Source: CAMCHP01 sp036835325 (lineage in GTDB: Bacteria; Bacteroidota; Bacteroidia; Flavobacteriales_D; Sanyastnellaceae). From it: a DNA stretch of 39,231 nucleotides. The notes under the pieces were generated by a model, which was given only the letters and a program-made list of their open reading frames with translations, was not told the DNA's origin and made no database searches. Within the stretch, counting starts at the first letter, position 1. Every line of letters starts with the position of its first letter. Both the position numbers and the translations under genes were made by a program. Below are positions 13,463 to 21,626 of the stretch, one piece after another. The stretch lies in the NCBI GenBank assembly GCA_036835325.1, contig DAITMF010000033.1, positions 1 to 39,231 of the forward strand, given 5' to 3'.

Positions 13463-14068
13463 ATGAACATTGACTTTAGCCACGATTACGTGCTTGAGAA
13501 CGAACGGGTGCAGCTAACACCGTTGAAGCATGAACACCTTGCTATTCTAACCCCTTTTTCGCTTCAAGAGCCTGAATTGTGGACCTACTCGTTGCTCCAA
13601 GCAAACTCTCCTGAGAAAATGAAGGTGTACATTGAGAAGGCGCTTTTGGGCAGAGCAAGTGGAACAACCTATCCGTTTACAGTGTTCGACAAACGAACGA
13701 GGCGCTTTGCGGGCAGCACGCGCTTCTATGACATCCAATTCGAGAACGCGGCACTGCAGCTCGGCTTCACATGGTACGGCAAAGATTTTCAAGGCACAGG
13801 ATTGAATGTCAACTGCAAGTACCTGCTCCTGGAGTTTGCTTTCGAAACCTTCGGGGTTGAACGGGTCGAGTTTCGGGCCGACAATGAGAATGCCCGTAGC
13901 ATCAACGCAATGAAAAGCATTGGCTGCACCGTGGAAGGTATTCTGCGCAGCAATACCTACAAGCCCAATGGAGAACGGCGCGACAGCATTGTTCTCAGTA
14001 TTCTACGGCACGAATGGATGGGGTCGATCAAGCAGCAGCTGTCAGAACGCATCGCTCGTCAAACGTGA
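13463..14068 (+). CDS. GNAT-family N-acetyltransferase, RimJ/RimL type
   Basis: The 201-residue product resembles ribosomal-protein or small-molecule acetyltransferases of the RimJ/RimL group. It begins VLENERVQLTPLKHEHLAIL, has RRFAGSTRFYDI and LQLGFTWYGKDFQGTGLN in the core, and ends with FGVERVEFRADNENARSINA and the SIGCTVEGILR segment characteristic of the family. It follows the smaller GNAT gene after 5 nt. Substrate unknown. Confidence 0.88.
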   Translation: MNIDFSHDYVLENERVQLTPLKHEHLAILTPFSLQEPELWTYSLLQANSPEKMKVYIEKALLGRASGTTYPFTVFDKRTRRFAGSTRFYDIQFENAALQLGFTWYGKDFQGTGLNVNCKYLLLEFAFETFGVERVEFRADNENARSINAMKSIGCTVEGILRSNTYKPNGERRDSIVLSILRHEWMGSIKQQLSERIARQT

Positions 14069-14099
14069 TGCAGACATAAGTATGAAGTACGCTAGATGT

Positions 14100-14119
14100 G
14101 GTTGTCGCGTCAGCTCAAG
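14100..14119 (+). repeat. Imperfect 20-bp direct repeat left of the AbiE module
   Basis: GGTTGTCGCGTCAGCTCAAG matches 15838-15857 at 17 of 20 bases. The two copies bracket the AbiE genes at a distance of about 1.7 kb and may mark the cassette ends. Confidence 0.45.
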
Positions 14120-14196
14120 ACTCCTGCACACTGAGATCGTCTCATTGAACATTCTGAATGAATTAGAATAAATTCGAGGAATGCACCGAAAAAACG

Positions 14197-14216
14197 TATA
14201 TTTATCGAAATATTTC
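14197..14216 (+). promoter_or_regulatory. Promoter and palindromic operator of the AbiE module
   Basis: TATATTTA (14197-14204) resembles the -7 box, and the perfect palindrome GAAATATTTC (14207-14216) covers the expected start of transcription. AbiEi antitoxins repress their own operon, so this is a plausible operator. The GTG start at 14222 lies 5 nt beyond. Confidence 0.5.
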
Positions 14217-14221
14217 TAATC

Positions 14222-15013
14222 GTGTCGGTTGCAGAATACATCAAATATCTGCTCTCTGTTGAAGAGTATTCCTTTTCACTTGAAGAAGTAATGCAGCATG
14301 TTTCGAAGGAGACTACGGCTACACGGAGGGAACTGAATCGATTGATTGCCAAGCGAGAGATCGTAAACCTCCGCACTGGCTTTTACCTGATTATTCCACC
14401 GCGTTACTCAAGCCTACAGAAACTGCCCCTTCCATTGTACGCTCATAAGCTGTTCGCCTCCTTGAAACGTGAATACTACATTGGCCTGTATTCAGCCGCG
14501 AAGATTCATGGCGCCAGCCATCAACAAATTCAAAACGACTACCTAGTCATTGAGGTGCCCAAGCTTAACGCCATAACCAAAGGCAATTATGCGATCATGT
14601 TTCATACGACGGCCAATTGGCCCAAAAACAACATTGTCTATAAAAAGTCAGACGCCGGTCTCTATGCAATTTCGTCTCCAACCCTGACCTTCATTGATTT
14701 GATTCACTTCCACACGAAAATTGGCGGTTTGAATCGTGTGTTGACTGTAATGGAGGAGCTCGTCGAAGAACTCAGTGAAGGCGATTTAATCGCGTTGCTG
14801 GGTTGGTATAAGAACAAAAGTACGCTCCAGAGAACTGGGTTCATACTCGATGAACTGCTCGGTGCAAATGGCTTTTCGGACTTGATTCTCAATGAGCTTC
14901 AAAAGGAATCCTACTATCCAGTCCTGTTAAGCCCTACAAAGAACGAAAAGCCGGGTAGCGCTCCGAATCGCTGGAAAATTGATGTTAACCTACGTCTTGA
15001 GTCTGATCTGTGA
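14222..15013 (+). CDS. abiEi: AbiEi-family antitoxin
   Basis: The 263-residue product has an N-terminal winged helix (about residues 1-60, with ATRRELNRLIAKREIVNLRT as the wing-and-strand part). The AbiEi antitoxin domain follows, recognisable in YYIGLYSAAKIHGASHQQ and the later SPTLTFIDLIHF segment. In type IV AbiE systems this protein neutralises the toxin without binding it and represses transcription of the operon through the winged helix. A GTG start at 14222 is assumed from domain alignment. The gene overlaps the toxin gene by 4 bp (GTGA). Composition is clearly more AT-rich than in flanking core genes, in line with horizontal transfer. Confidence 0.85.
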   Translation: MSVAEYIKYLLSVEEYSFSLEEVMQHVSKETTATRRELNRLIAKREIVNLRTGFYLIIPPRYSSLQKLPLPLYAHKLFASLKREYYIGLYSAAKIHGASHQQIQNDYLVIEVPKLNAITKGNYAIMFHTTANWPKNNIVYKKSDAGLYAISSPTLTFIDLIHFHTKIGGLNRVLTVMEELVEELSEGDLIALLGWYKNKSTLQRTGFILDELLGANGFSDLILNELQKESYYPVLLSPTKNEKPGSAPNRWKIDVNLRLESDL

Positions 15014-15804
15014 TACCTAGACCTTACATAGCGAGATGGCAAGAACATGCGCCTTGGAGGGAGTTTGCTCAGGTTGAGCAAGACTTGGTCATAGGCAGGG
15101 CCTTGGTAGAGCTGTTTGCTGACGACTTCCTCCGCGAGAATTTAGCGTTCAGAGGTAGGACGGCGTTGCACAAACTTTACCAGAATCCAGCTCCTAGGTA
15201 CTCTGAAGACATCGACTTGGTGCAGATAAAACCGGGATCCATCAAGCCGATTATGGAACGCATCGGAGAAGTCATCACTTTTTTCGAAGAAGAAAGAACA
15301 ACGCAAAACAGAGGTCACGGAATCAAAGCACTGTATCGCTTTACGTCGGAATACGAAGGAATCCGAATGCGCTTGAAGTTGGAGATTAACTGCCGCGAAC
15401 ACTTCAATGTCCTCGGTTGGACAGAAATCCCATTTGCTGTTCAAAGTGAATGGTTTAAAGGAGAGTGCGCCATCAGAACCTACAAGCTCAATGAGCTTCT
15501 GGGTACAAAGCTTCGTGCCCTGTATCAACGAAGTAAAGGGCGCGACTTGTTTGATCTTGATTATGCCAGAAACAACATGGCCTTCAACGTTGATGAGGTT
15601 TTGCAATGTTATTACCCCTACATGCAGTTCGCCACCGGAAAGAGGCCACCAACGAAAAAGGAGTTTCTGCTGAACATCGAGGCCAAACAGAGCGATGAGA
15701 ATTTCATAGGCGATATGGAGGCATTGCTACGGCCGGAGGTGACCTACGACCAGCAGAGTGCCTTTGAATGGTTGAAAATGGAGGTCATTGAGCGAATGGC
15801 TTAA
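15010..15804 (+). CDS. abiEii: AbiEii-family nucleotidyltransferase toxin
   Basis: The 264-residue DUF1814 protein has the nucleotidyltransferase metal motif SEDIDL (Asp67 and Asp69) and the downstream basic motif KLRALYQRSKGRDLFDL. AbiEii toxins transfer nucleotides (shown for relatives to act on tRNA 3' ends) and arrest growth, for example on phage infection. The first motif normally reads GG or GS before Thr-Ala-Leu; here it is GRT (residues 49-51), an arginine in place of the small residue that contacts the nucleotide. This may lower activity. The start is GTG overlapping the antitoxin stop. A coding-like tail of unknown origin follows at 15832-15978. Confidence 0.85.
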   Translation: MIPRPYIARWQEHAPWREFAQVEQDLVIGRALVELFADDFLRENLAFRGRTALHKLYQNPAPRYSEDIDLVQIKPGSIKPIMERIGEVITFFEEERTTQNRGHGIKALYRFTSEYEGIRMRLKLEINCREHFNVLGWTEIPFAVQSEWFKGECAIRTYKLNELLGTKLRALYQRSKGRDLFDLDYARNNMAFNVDEVLQCYYPYMQFATGKRPPTKKEFLLNIEAKQSDENFIGDMEALLRPEVTYDQQSAFEWLKMEVIERMA

Positions 15805-15831
15805 TGCCTTTGCCGCTATTGATGCCCGCAA

Positions 15832-15978
15832 ATGGGCGGTGGTCGTGTCAGCTTAAGCTTTCCTCGCGGCGGGTACGGCCCGCTGTACCCCAAACACCCC
15901 ATCGAATATGGCACAAAGCAACGCTTGTGGAAGTTGCGGTTCAATCCCGAGGTGTCCGCCGCCAAGCCCTTCAATTGA
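15832..15978 (+). pseudogene. Coding-like tail or 48-residue ORF after the AbiE module
   Basis: An open frame of 48 codons ends in TGA at 15976-15978. Its content (GGYGPLYPKHPIEYGTKQ and WKLRFNPEVSAAKPFN) looks like the C-terminal part of a larger protein more than a small gene. I cannot name the parent. It starts within the right copy of the 20-bp repeat (15838-15857). By analogy with the other cassettes, it may be a host-gene 3' end left beyond a toxin-antitoxin insert, but no parent gene lies in the window. Confidence 0.3.
15838..15857 (+). repeat. Imperfect 20-bp direct repeat right of the AbiE module
   Basis: Partner of 14100-14119 (17 of 20 matches). It is in the same reading frame as the coding-like tail. 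Confidence 0.45.
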
Positions 15979-16142
15979 AAAGTGCCGGCGTTGAAGCAGC
16001 CACCTAGACACGCCCTGTCGACCGATAGCGTCGGGCTCACCAGCGCAGCAATGGCGACCAAAATAACCGGGTCGCGCTGCTCTGCGGTGATCAAGGTGTA
16101 ATCGCCCTGTGAGAATCTAGTTCCGGTGCGGCACCTTAATGC
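15979..16142. other. Intergenic stretch without a recognised gene
   Basis: I see no gene here on either strand. There are small inverted repeats (for example CCGA/TCGG around 16019-16032), but no T-tract, tRNA or RNA family signal. A long minus-strand open frame covers the area, but its protein looks like an artefact. Confidence 0.5.
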
Positions 16143-16150
16143 TATATTTG
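16143..16150 (+). promoter_or_regulatory. -7 promoter element of the glycan operon
   Basis: TATATTTG is a perfect match to TAnnTTTG, 44 nt before ATG 16195. It marks the return to core-type genes after the accessory zone. Confidence 0.6.
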
Positions 16151-16194
16151 ACGCTGCACGGAGTCGGTGACCAACGGCTTCATGACCAATCGCT

Positions 16195-17142
16195 ATGAGC
16201 AAGCTGCACGTGTCTTTTGTGATTCCTCTGTACAACGAAGCCGAAGTCTTCGCTGAACTCATCGAGCGTCTCGATGCCATAGCAGCAAAGTTGAACTACA
16301 ACTGCGAGGTGGTTTTGGTTGATGACGGAAGCCGCGACAACACCCCCTTCTTCATGGAAGAGGTACAGCAAAAGAACCCCATGTACCAGTGCATCTTCCT
16401 GTCGCGCAACTTCGGTCAGCAAGTGGCCATCAGCGCCGGACTCGACTTCGCGCGGGGCGATTACATCATGTTCCTCGATGCTGACCTGCAAGATCCGCCC
16501 GAATTGTACTTCCACTTCATGGAGAAAATCGAAGAAGGCTACGATGTTGTGTACGGGGTCAGAACCAACCGAAAAGAAGGCAAACTCAAACGCCTCAGCT
16601 ACAATCTCTTCTACCGAATACTCAACCGAATCTCCAGTTTTCCCATCCCTAAAGATTCGGGCGACTTCGCATTGATCAGCCGAAGGGTGGCGCTCGCTAT
16701 GAACCAACACCGTGAAGACAGCCGCTTCTTACGCGGCATCCGAAGCTGGGTAGGGTTTAAACAACTTGGGGTACCCTACGAACGAATGGAGCGCCAAGCC
16801 GGGGTGACCAAGTACACGCTCCGCAAACTCATCAAGCTGGCAACCGATGGCATTTTCAACTTCACAACCCTCCCCATAACCATACTCATTGCTCTGGGCA
16901 CCCTCTGCATCGCAAGCTCATTGGTGTACTTCGTGATCACCGCCATCCGAAAGTTCTACTTCCACGATGTACCCGCCGGCTTCACCGCGTTGCTCTTCAC
17001 CATCATCTTGTTCGGTGGCTTGCAGCTCTTTTTCATCGGTATCATCGGCGAGTACATCCAGCGCATCTTCATCCAAGTGAAAAACAGGCCCTTGTACCAC
17101 ATAAAGAAAACAATCATTGATGGACAGGTCGAAGGACATTAA
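16195..17142 (+). CDS. GT2-family polyprenyl-phosphate glycosyltransferase
   Basis: The 315-residue protein has an N-terminal GT-A domain: VIPLYNEAEVF near the start, DDGS at 43-46, and DADLQDPPE at 95-103 with the metal-binding DxD. Two C-terminal transmembrane helices follow (about residues 222-250 and 263-290). This is the DPM1-like/ArnC/GtrB arrangement: the enzyme moves a sugar from a nucleotide donor to a polyprenyl phosphate on the inner face of the membrane. Downstream come a methyltransferase (overlap 23 bp) and a membrane GT-C transferase that would use such a lipid-linked sugar, so the three genes form one pathway. Confidence 0.93.
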   Translation: MSKLHVSFVIPLYNEAEVFAELIERLDAIAAKLNYNCEVVLVDDGSRDNTPFFMEEVQQKNPMYQCIFLSRNFGQQVAISAGLDFARGDYIMFLDADLQDPPELYFHFMEKIEEGYDVVYGVRTNRKEGKLKRLSYNLFYRILNRISSFPIPKDSGDFALISRRVALAMNQHREDSRFLRGIRSWVGFKQLGVPYERMERQAGVTKYTLRKLIKLATDGIFNFTTLPITILIALGTLCIASSLVYFVITAIRKFYFHDVPAGFTALLFTIILFGGLQLFFIGIIGEYIQRIFIQVKNRPLYHIKKTIIDGQVEGH

Positions 17143-17905
17143 CCCGGGCATCGTCTGCTTGTCGCAACCTGAGCAGGTCGACATGGCCGACGCATGGTAC
17201 GAATTCGCGCAAGCAAACCACTTCTGGATAAAATCCAGGTTCAGGGCTATTCAATCCCAACTCAAGGGGTACACTGTTGGTAAACGCTTCCTTGAAATCG
17301 GCTGCGGTCATGGCGTGGTCATCACCCAATTTGAAGATGCCTACGGCACAACCGTTGATGGCTGTGATTTGAACATGTTGGCGCTGAACCAAATCAAAAA
17401 CACCAAAGGGACTGTTTACTGCTTAGACATCTGCGATCAACCCCATGACATGATGGAGGCTTACGATGGTGTCTTACTGCTTGATGTCATCGAGCACATT
17501 GATGATCATGTGAGCTTCCTCCAAACCAGCTTACGTTACGCAAAACCGGGTGGTCTTGTGGTAATAAACGTCCCCGCACTCAATACCCTCTTCAGCAAGT
17601 ACGACACTGCCGCCGGCCACAAACGTCGCTACACCAAAAAAACCATGCGCAAACTGCTCGAAGATTGCGGTGTGGAAGATATCAAAATGGCCTACTGGGG
17701 GTTTAGCCTCCTCCCCATCGCCGTCATCCGAAAGTTCATTCTGCGCTTTGTGCGCGAAGAGAAAATCATTGCAACAGGTTTTAAAACTCCCGGTGAATTC
17801 AGCAACCACGTCCTGAATGCGCTGCTGAAGACCGAAAACGCTCTGCTGAAGAAGCCTCCCCTCGGAACCTCGTTGATCGCAATTGGCCGTGTGAAACATG
17901 CATAA
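17120..17905 (+). CDS. SAM-dependent class I methyltransferase
   Basis: The 261-residue Rossmann-fold methyltransferase has the SAM-binding motif I FLEIGCGHG at about residues 58-66, the acidic end of strand 2 (VDGCDLNMLAL) and motif IV DGVLLLDVIEHIDDH. The C-terminal part includes GHKRRYTKK, seen in methyltransferases of polysaccharide and lipid clusters. It overlaps its neighbours at both ends (23 bp upstream, 8 bp downstream), a sign of tight operon coupling. The acceptor is probably a sugar or lipid intermediate of the operon's glycan, inferred from context. Confidence 0.9.
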   Translation: MDRSKDINPGIVCLSQPEQVDMADAWYEFAQANHFWIKSRFRAIQSQLKGYTVGKRFLEIGCGHGVVITQFEDAYGTTVDGCDLNMLALNQIKNTKGTVYCLDICDQPHDMMEAYDGVLLLDVIEHIDDHVSFLQTSLRYAKPGGLVVINVPALNTLFSKYDTAAGHKRRYTKKTMRKLLEDCGVEDIKMAYWGFSLLPIAVIRKFILRFVREEKIIATGFKTPGEFSNHVLNALLKTENALLKKPPLGTSLIAIGRVKHA

Positions 17906-19397
17906 ACTGATTCAAGGCCGTTCGTTGCTTCCCATCGCCTTGGTCATAAAGCTGGGCATGACCTTTCTGCTACTCTTCGCGAAGGGCTTCCCTAAAGTGC
18001 CATTGGGTGAGATTGTTTGCACGGGTGACTGCACAATGGCGTACGTCCCGGCAGCCATGAACATGCTTGAACACAATCAATTCACGATTTACGAAGACCT
18101 TACGCCATATGCCGGTCGAATGCCGGGGTACGAACTGGTTTTAATGCTTTCAACCCTCTTTTCAAGCAAATCAGAGGTTTCGTTTCCCTTCGTGATTGTG
18201 TTCCAAGCCTTGGTGGCGGGTGTATCGTTGTTCTTTCTAACCCGGTTGGCCTACCGTGTTTTTCAAAACAAAGTTGTGGCCGCGGTGACATTTGTGGGCT
18301 ACGCGATTAGCACCTACACAAGTCTTTACGATATCGCCGTGTTAACCGAAAGTCTGGCCGTTTCTGTGTTCATCATCGCCTTCAGCTTGCTGCTGCATCC
18401 GAAGAGTGCAGGTAGTTACGCACGACAGTTCCTCATCGGTCTCCTTCTTCTCTTTGCGTTCGTCTTACGGCAGTACATGCTGCCGTTCTTCTTGCTTTGG
18501 TTGGTGTACATTGTGTATTCAAAGGGAAGGGCCGAGTATCCCCGCACAAAGCGTTTCCTAAGTGCACTGGCCTTTGTGCTGCCACTCCTGTGCTTTGAGG
18601 TGTGGTGGGTTTCACGAAACTTCCAACAGAAACAGGCCTTCATTCCTTTCGTTGATAGCCTCTACGCCGGTTACGATTACCCTGAGGCCAAGGGCGAAGA
18701 TTTTTACTTCCCGCCTGAGATGAAGGCCTTGGCTGACTTTGTAAAGTCGTGGGGCGGCGACCTGATCTGGTGGAATCCGAAAGCCGAAATCACCGCATTT
18801 GTGAGCGCACCGCCTAAATCCAAGGCCCAACAATCCGAAATGCTCGCGGCGTTTCCGTCGTACATCTACACTTCTGCCTACAACCGCGATTCGCTCCAAG
18901 CCATCCAGCGTTTCTTTCAAGGTTCCGGTGAGATGAGCCAAAGCGAAGCCATTGCTGCATTGGAGCGCTACACAGAGCAGTTTAAATTAGAGAAACCGCT
19001 TCACCACCATGTGGTTGCACCCCTCAAACTGCTGAAAAACTTCGTGGTACACTCCGGTACGTACAACTTGTACAACGCACCTTTCAATGAACTCACGCTA
19101 GGGGGCAAAGCGGTAAAAATGGCCTACTCCGGTCTGTACTGGGTGGTGCTTGTATGCGGCACGTTGGGAGGTCTTCGCATGCTGGTAAAGCGCCGCTCTG
19201 ACCTCAGCGTCTGGCTGCTTGTCGCGACAGCTTTCTACATCGTGGTGCTTGTTTCGGTGGTGATACGCCGAATTGAATACCGCCACTTTGTGATCAGTTA
19301 CCCGTTCTTCGTGGTGATGGCGTCTTATTTTTTGGTCGAACTCAGAAATGCCACTGGTCGCCTAAAAGGCATCAACCTTGCTGTGATCAAGGATTGA
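17898..19397 (+). CDS. Membrane glycosyltransferase of the GT-C type (ArnT/GT39-like)
   Basis: The 499-residue product is an integral membrane protein with about ten predicted helices. The first periplasmic loop contains DLTPYAGRMPGYELVL, matching the GRMPGY-type loop of polyprenyl-phosphate-sugar transferases, with an acidic residue suited to catalysis. A long soluble segment (about residues 245-350) sits between helices, and the C-terminus returns to the membrane. Such enzymes transfer a sugar from polyprenyl phosphate to an envelope acceptor; the upstream GT2 enzyme likely makes that donor. The 3' end overlaps convergent pabB by 11 bp, with no terminator visible. Confidence 0.85.
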   Translation: MHKLIQGRSLLPIALVIKLGMTFLLLFAKGFPKVPLGEIVCTGDCTMAYVPAAMNMLEHNQFTIYEDLTPYAGRMPGYELVLMLSTLFSSKSEVSFPFVIVFQALVAGVSLFFLTRLAYRVFQNKVVAAVTFVGYAISTYTSLYDIAVLTESLAVSVFIIAFSLLLHPKSAGSYARQFLIGLLLLFAFVLRQYMLPFFLLWLVYIVYSKGRAEYPRTKRFLSALAFVLPLLCFEVWWVSRNFQQKQAFIPFVDSLYAGYDYPEAKGEDFYFPPEMKALADFVKSWGGDLIWWNPKAEITAFVSAPPKSKAQQSEMLAAFPSYIYTSAYNRDSLQAIQRFFQGSGEMSQSEAIAALERYTEQFKLEKPLHHHVVAPLKLLKNFVVHSGTYNLYNAPFNELTLGGKAVKMAYSGLYWVVLVCGTLGGLRMLVKRRSDLSVWLLVATAFYIVVLVSVVIRRIEYRHFVISYPFFVVMASYFLVELRNATGRLKGINLAVIKD

Positions 19398-20571
19398 GCG
19401 CTTTCACCATGGCCTCGGCCTTCAACAAGCATTCGGTGTACTCGGCTTCAGGGTCTGAGAGCGCGGTAATCGCACCGCCCACGCGCACCGAGAGGTAGCC
19501 GGTGTTGGCGTTCCAAAAAATGCTGCGTATCACCACATTGAAATCAAAATCGCCGTTTGGCTCTACCGCGCCTACACTGCCCGAATACAGTCCGCGTGAA
19601 AAATGTTCGTAGCGGTCAATCAGCTCCATGGCCCGTACCTTCGGAGCCCCGGTCATGCTTCCCATCGGGAAACTAGCGCGCAGCACATGGCCCAAGCCCG
19701 TTGCGGCATCCACCTCGGCCGATACCGTGCTAATCATCTGGTGCACCGTGCGAAACGAATAAATGCCGCACAGCTCATCCACCTGAACGGTGCCGGGTCG
19801 ACCGGCGCGGGCCAAATCGTTGCGCACCAAATCGGTAATCATGATGTTCTCGCCGCGCTCCTTGGGGTCGGCTTGGAGCTGCCGCGCAAGCCGTGCATCT
19901 TCGTCGGCATCGGCGCCGCGCCGAACTGTGCCCTTGATGGGCTGACTGATCAAACGGTCGCCGGTGCGGCGCAGGTAACGTTCCGGACTCCCGCACAGCA
20001 GCCATGCGCCTTGGTGGTGCACAAGGGCCGAATGCGGGGCATCGGTCGCCTCCAGCAGCCGCGCAAACACGTCCATGGCGTCTAGCGAAACGCCCTCGGC
20101 GTAAAATTCTTGGCAGTAATTGACTTCGTAAATGTCGCCGCGCTGAATGTGCGCTTGTAGTGCGTGCACGTCGGCGAGGTAAATTTCCTGTGGGGTGCGC
20201 GGGGTGAGTTGTATTTTTTTCTCGCCTCCGGCGGATGAGCGAAAGCGGCCAAAATCTACCGCGCTTTCACCGGTTTCGATGGGCTCGAACAGGCCGAGTG
20301 CCCCAAATCCCAAGCGGTCTTCGAAACGACTGTCCAACCGCTCAAAGGCATTTTTGAGGTCGTACCCCAACCACCCGAATACGGGTCCGTCGGCTTGGGC
20401 CAAAAAGGCGTCAATTTGCGCATCGGCATCCTGCGAAGCAGTCTCCATCCAAAGGCCGCGCTTCACGCCAAGCGCCATTCGTGCAGTTTTCGGATGGCCG
20501 GGTTTTACGAGCACCACCGCCGTTTCTCCGGCTTTCAGTGTGTCGTGCAGACGCTGTGCATCCATCCCCAA
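19387..20571 (-). CDS. pabB: Aminodeoxychorismate synthase component I
   Basis: The 394-residue chorismate-binding enzyme converts chorismate with ammonia to 4-amino-4-deoxychorismate for folate synthesis. It contains ISQPIKGTVRRG, NIMITDLVRNDLARAG, HQMISTVSAEV and FPMGSMTGAPKVRAMELID. The PIKGT form with lysine, where anthranilate synthases have a threonine-type motif, supports PabB over TrpE. It is shorter than E. coli PabB because the N-terminal domain is reduced, as in many Bacteroidota. Two starts six bases apart are possible (20571 and 20565). Codons 2-4 contain the recurrent GGATGGATG motif. The glutaminase and pabC are not in the window. hemH lies 9 nt upstream on the same strand. Confidence 0.9.
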   Translation of the reverse strand: MGMDAQRLHDTLKAGETAVVLVKPGHPKTARMALGVKRGLWMETASQDADAQIDAFLAQADGPVFGWLGYDLKNAFERLDSRFEDRLGFGALGLFEPIETGESAVDFGRFRSSAGGEKKIQLTPRTPQEIYLADVHALQAHIQRGDIYEVNYCQEFYAEGVSLDAMDVFARLLEATDAPHSALVHHQGAWLLCGSPERYLRRTGDRLISQPIKGTVRRGADADEDARLARQLQADPKERGENIMITDLVRNDLARAGRPGTVQVDELCGIYSFRTVHQMISTVSAEVDAATGLGHVLRASFPMGSMTGAPKVRAMELIDRYEHFSRGLYSGSVGAVEPNGDFDFNVVIRSIFWNANTGYLSVRVGGAITALSDPEAEYTECLLKAEAMVKALNP

Positions 20572-20580
20572 AATAAAAAA

Positions 20581-21591
20581 TTAAAGCCTGCGGCGGATGA
20601 GCTGCTCGAGGGCATCAACCCAGTCATCACCGGTATTCAAGCTCGGCACAAGATCGAGCTGTTCTCCGCCATGCTCGCGGAATTCTTCGAGGTACTCGCG
20701 GCCAATTTCAACGGTGGTTTCGAGGCAATCGGCTACGAAGGCGGGCGAGAACACAAGCATGCGCTTGCAGCCGCCATCGGCCTGCTCTTTGACGATGTCG
20801 TCAGCGAACGGACGGATCCATTTGTTGTCGAGGCGCGACTGAAAGGCCACCGTGTACTTGCTTTCGGGAATGTTCAGTGCCTTGGCCAATGCGCGTGTGG
20901 TGGCGTAGCAGGTGGCTTTGTAGCAGAACTTGTTTTCGTGGTTGATTTCGGTTTCGCAGCTGTGGTTGCGGCACATGCGGTCTTCGTACACCTTGTCGAC
21001 CTGCCGCTCGGGCAAGCCGTGGTAGCTGAACATGAAGTGGTCGTAGCTGGTGAGGTCGAACTGCTTGGCGCGGTTGACGAAGCTTTGAAGGTAGCCTGCA
21101 TCGTCCCAATACTGGCTAATGGCGATGATTTCGGGTATTACGTACCACTTTGCAATCACGCTGAGGGCTTTTTCAAGCGTTGAACCCGTGCTGGCCGAAG
21201 CGTACTGCGGGTAGAGTGGAAGAATCACGATGCGGTCATAGTTGGCTTGACGCATGCGCTCGAGCACAGAATCCATTGAGGGTTGCTGGTAGCGCATGGC
21301 GAGCTCAACGGTAACGTCGTCGGTGGCGAAGCGGGCCGCCAGTTTCTCGCGAAGCTCTTGTCCGTAAAGCAGCAATGGAGACCCGGCGTCGGTCCACACC
21401 TTTTTGTACTCGCGCGATGAGCGAAAGCGGCGAATGGGCGAAATGATGCCATTGACCAGCAGCATGCGCGGCAACCACGGGATGTCGATTACGCGGCCAT
21501 CGCCGAGGAATTCACTGAGGTAGCGGCCTACGGCGCCCGGCGTAGGCGCGTCGGGTGTACCAAGGTTGATGACGAGGATTCCGGTTTTCAT
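20581..21591 (-). CDS. hemH: Ferrochelatase, internal four-cysteine type
   Basis: The 336-residue enzyme inserts ferrous iron into protoporphyrin (or coproporphyrin) in haem synthesis. It shows the N-terminal LVINLGTPDAP, LPLYPQYASASTGST, the catalytic histidine in SYHGLPER (His191), and the C-terminal VFSPAFVADCLETTVEIG. Cys207, Cys212, Cys223 and Cys228 form an internal C-x4-C-x10-C-x4-C cluster just after the active-site histidine, the arrangement described for a class of [2Fe-2S] bacterial ferrochelatases that includes Bacteroidota. ATG 21591 is preferred to the TTG two codons upstream. It is probably co-transcribed with lpd upstream and pabB downstream. Confidence 0.95.
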   Translation of the reverse strand: MKTGILVINLGTPDAPTPGAVGRYLSEFLGDGRVIDIPWLPRMLLVNGIISPIRRFRSSREYKKVWTDAGSPLLLYGQELREKLAARFATDDVTVELAMRYQQPSMDSVLERMRQANYDRIVILPLYPQYASASTGSTLEKALSVIAKWYVIPEIIAISQYWDDAGYLQSFVNRAKQFDLTSYDHFMFSYHGLPERQVDKVYEDRMCRNHSCETEINHENKFCYKATCYATTRALAKALNIPESKYTVAFQSRLDNKWIRPFADDIVKEQADGGCKRMLVFSPAFVADCLETTVEIGREYLEEFREHGGEQLDLVPSLNTGDDWVDALEQLIRRRL

Positions 21592-21626
21592 TGACAAGCA
21601 AACAAGCGTGGCCGCTTGGGGTTCAA

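Noticed and set aside
15929..15960. GGTTCAATCCC resembling a tRNA T-arm followed by CCGCCGCCA
   Set aside because: The flanking bases do not form a T stem, and no anticodon or D arm lies upstream at the right distance.
4882..16194. CRISPR array, insertion sequence or phage integrase in the accessory zone
   Set aside because: No regularly spaced repeats, transposase-like proteins, terminal inverted repeats or recombinase motifs were seen on either strand.
15816..16280. 154-codon minus-strand open frame between abiEii and the GT2 gene
   Set aside because: It overlaps the start of the glycosyltransferase and its promoter, lacks domain features, and looks like an antisense artefact.
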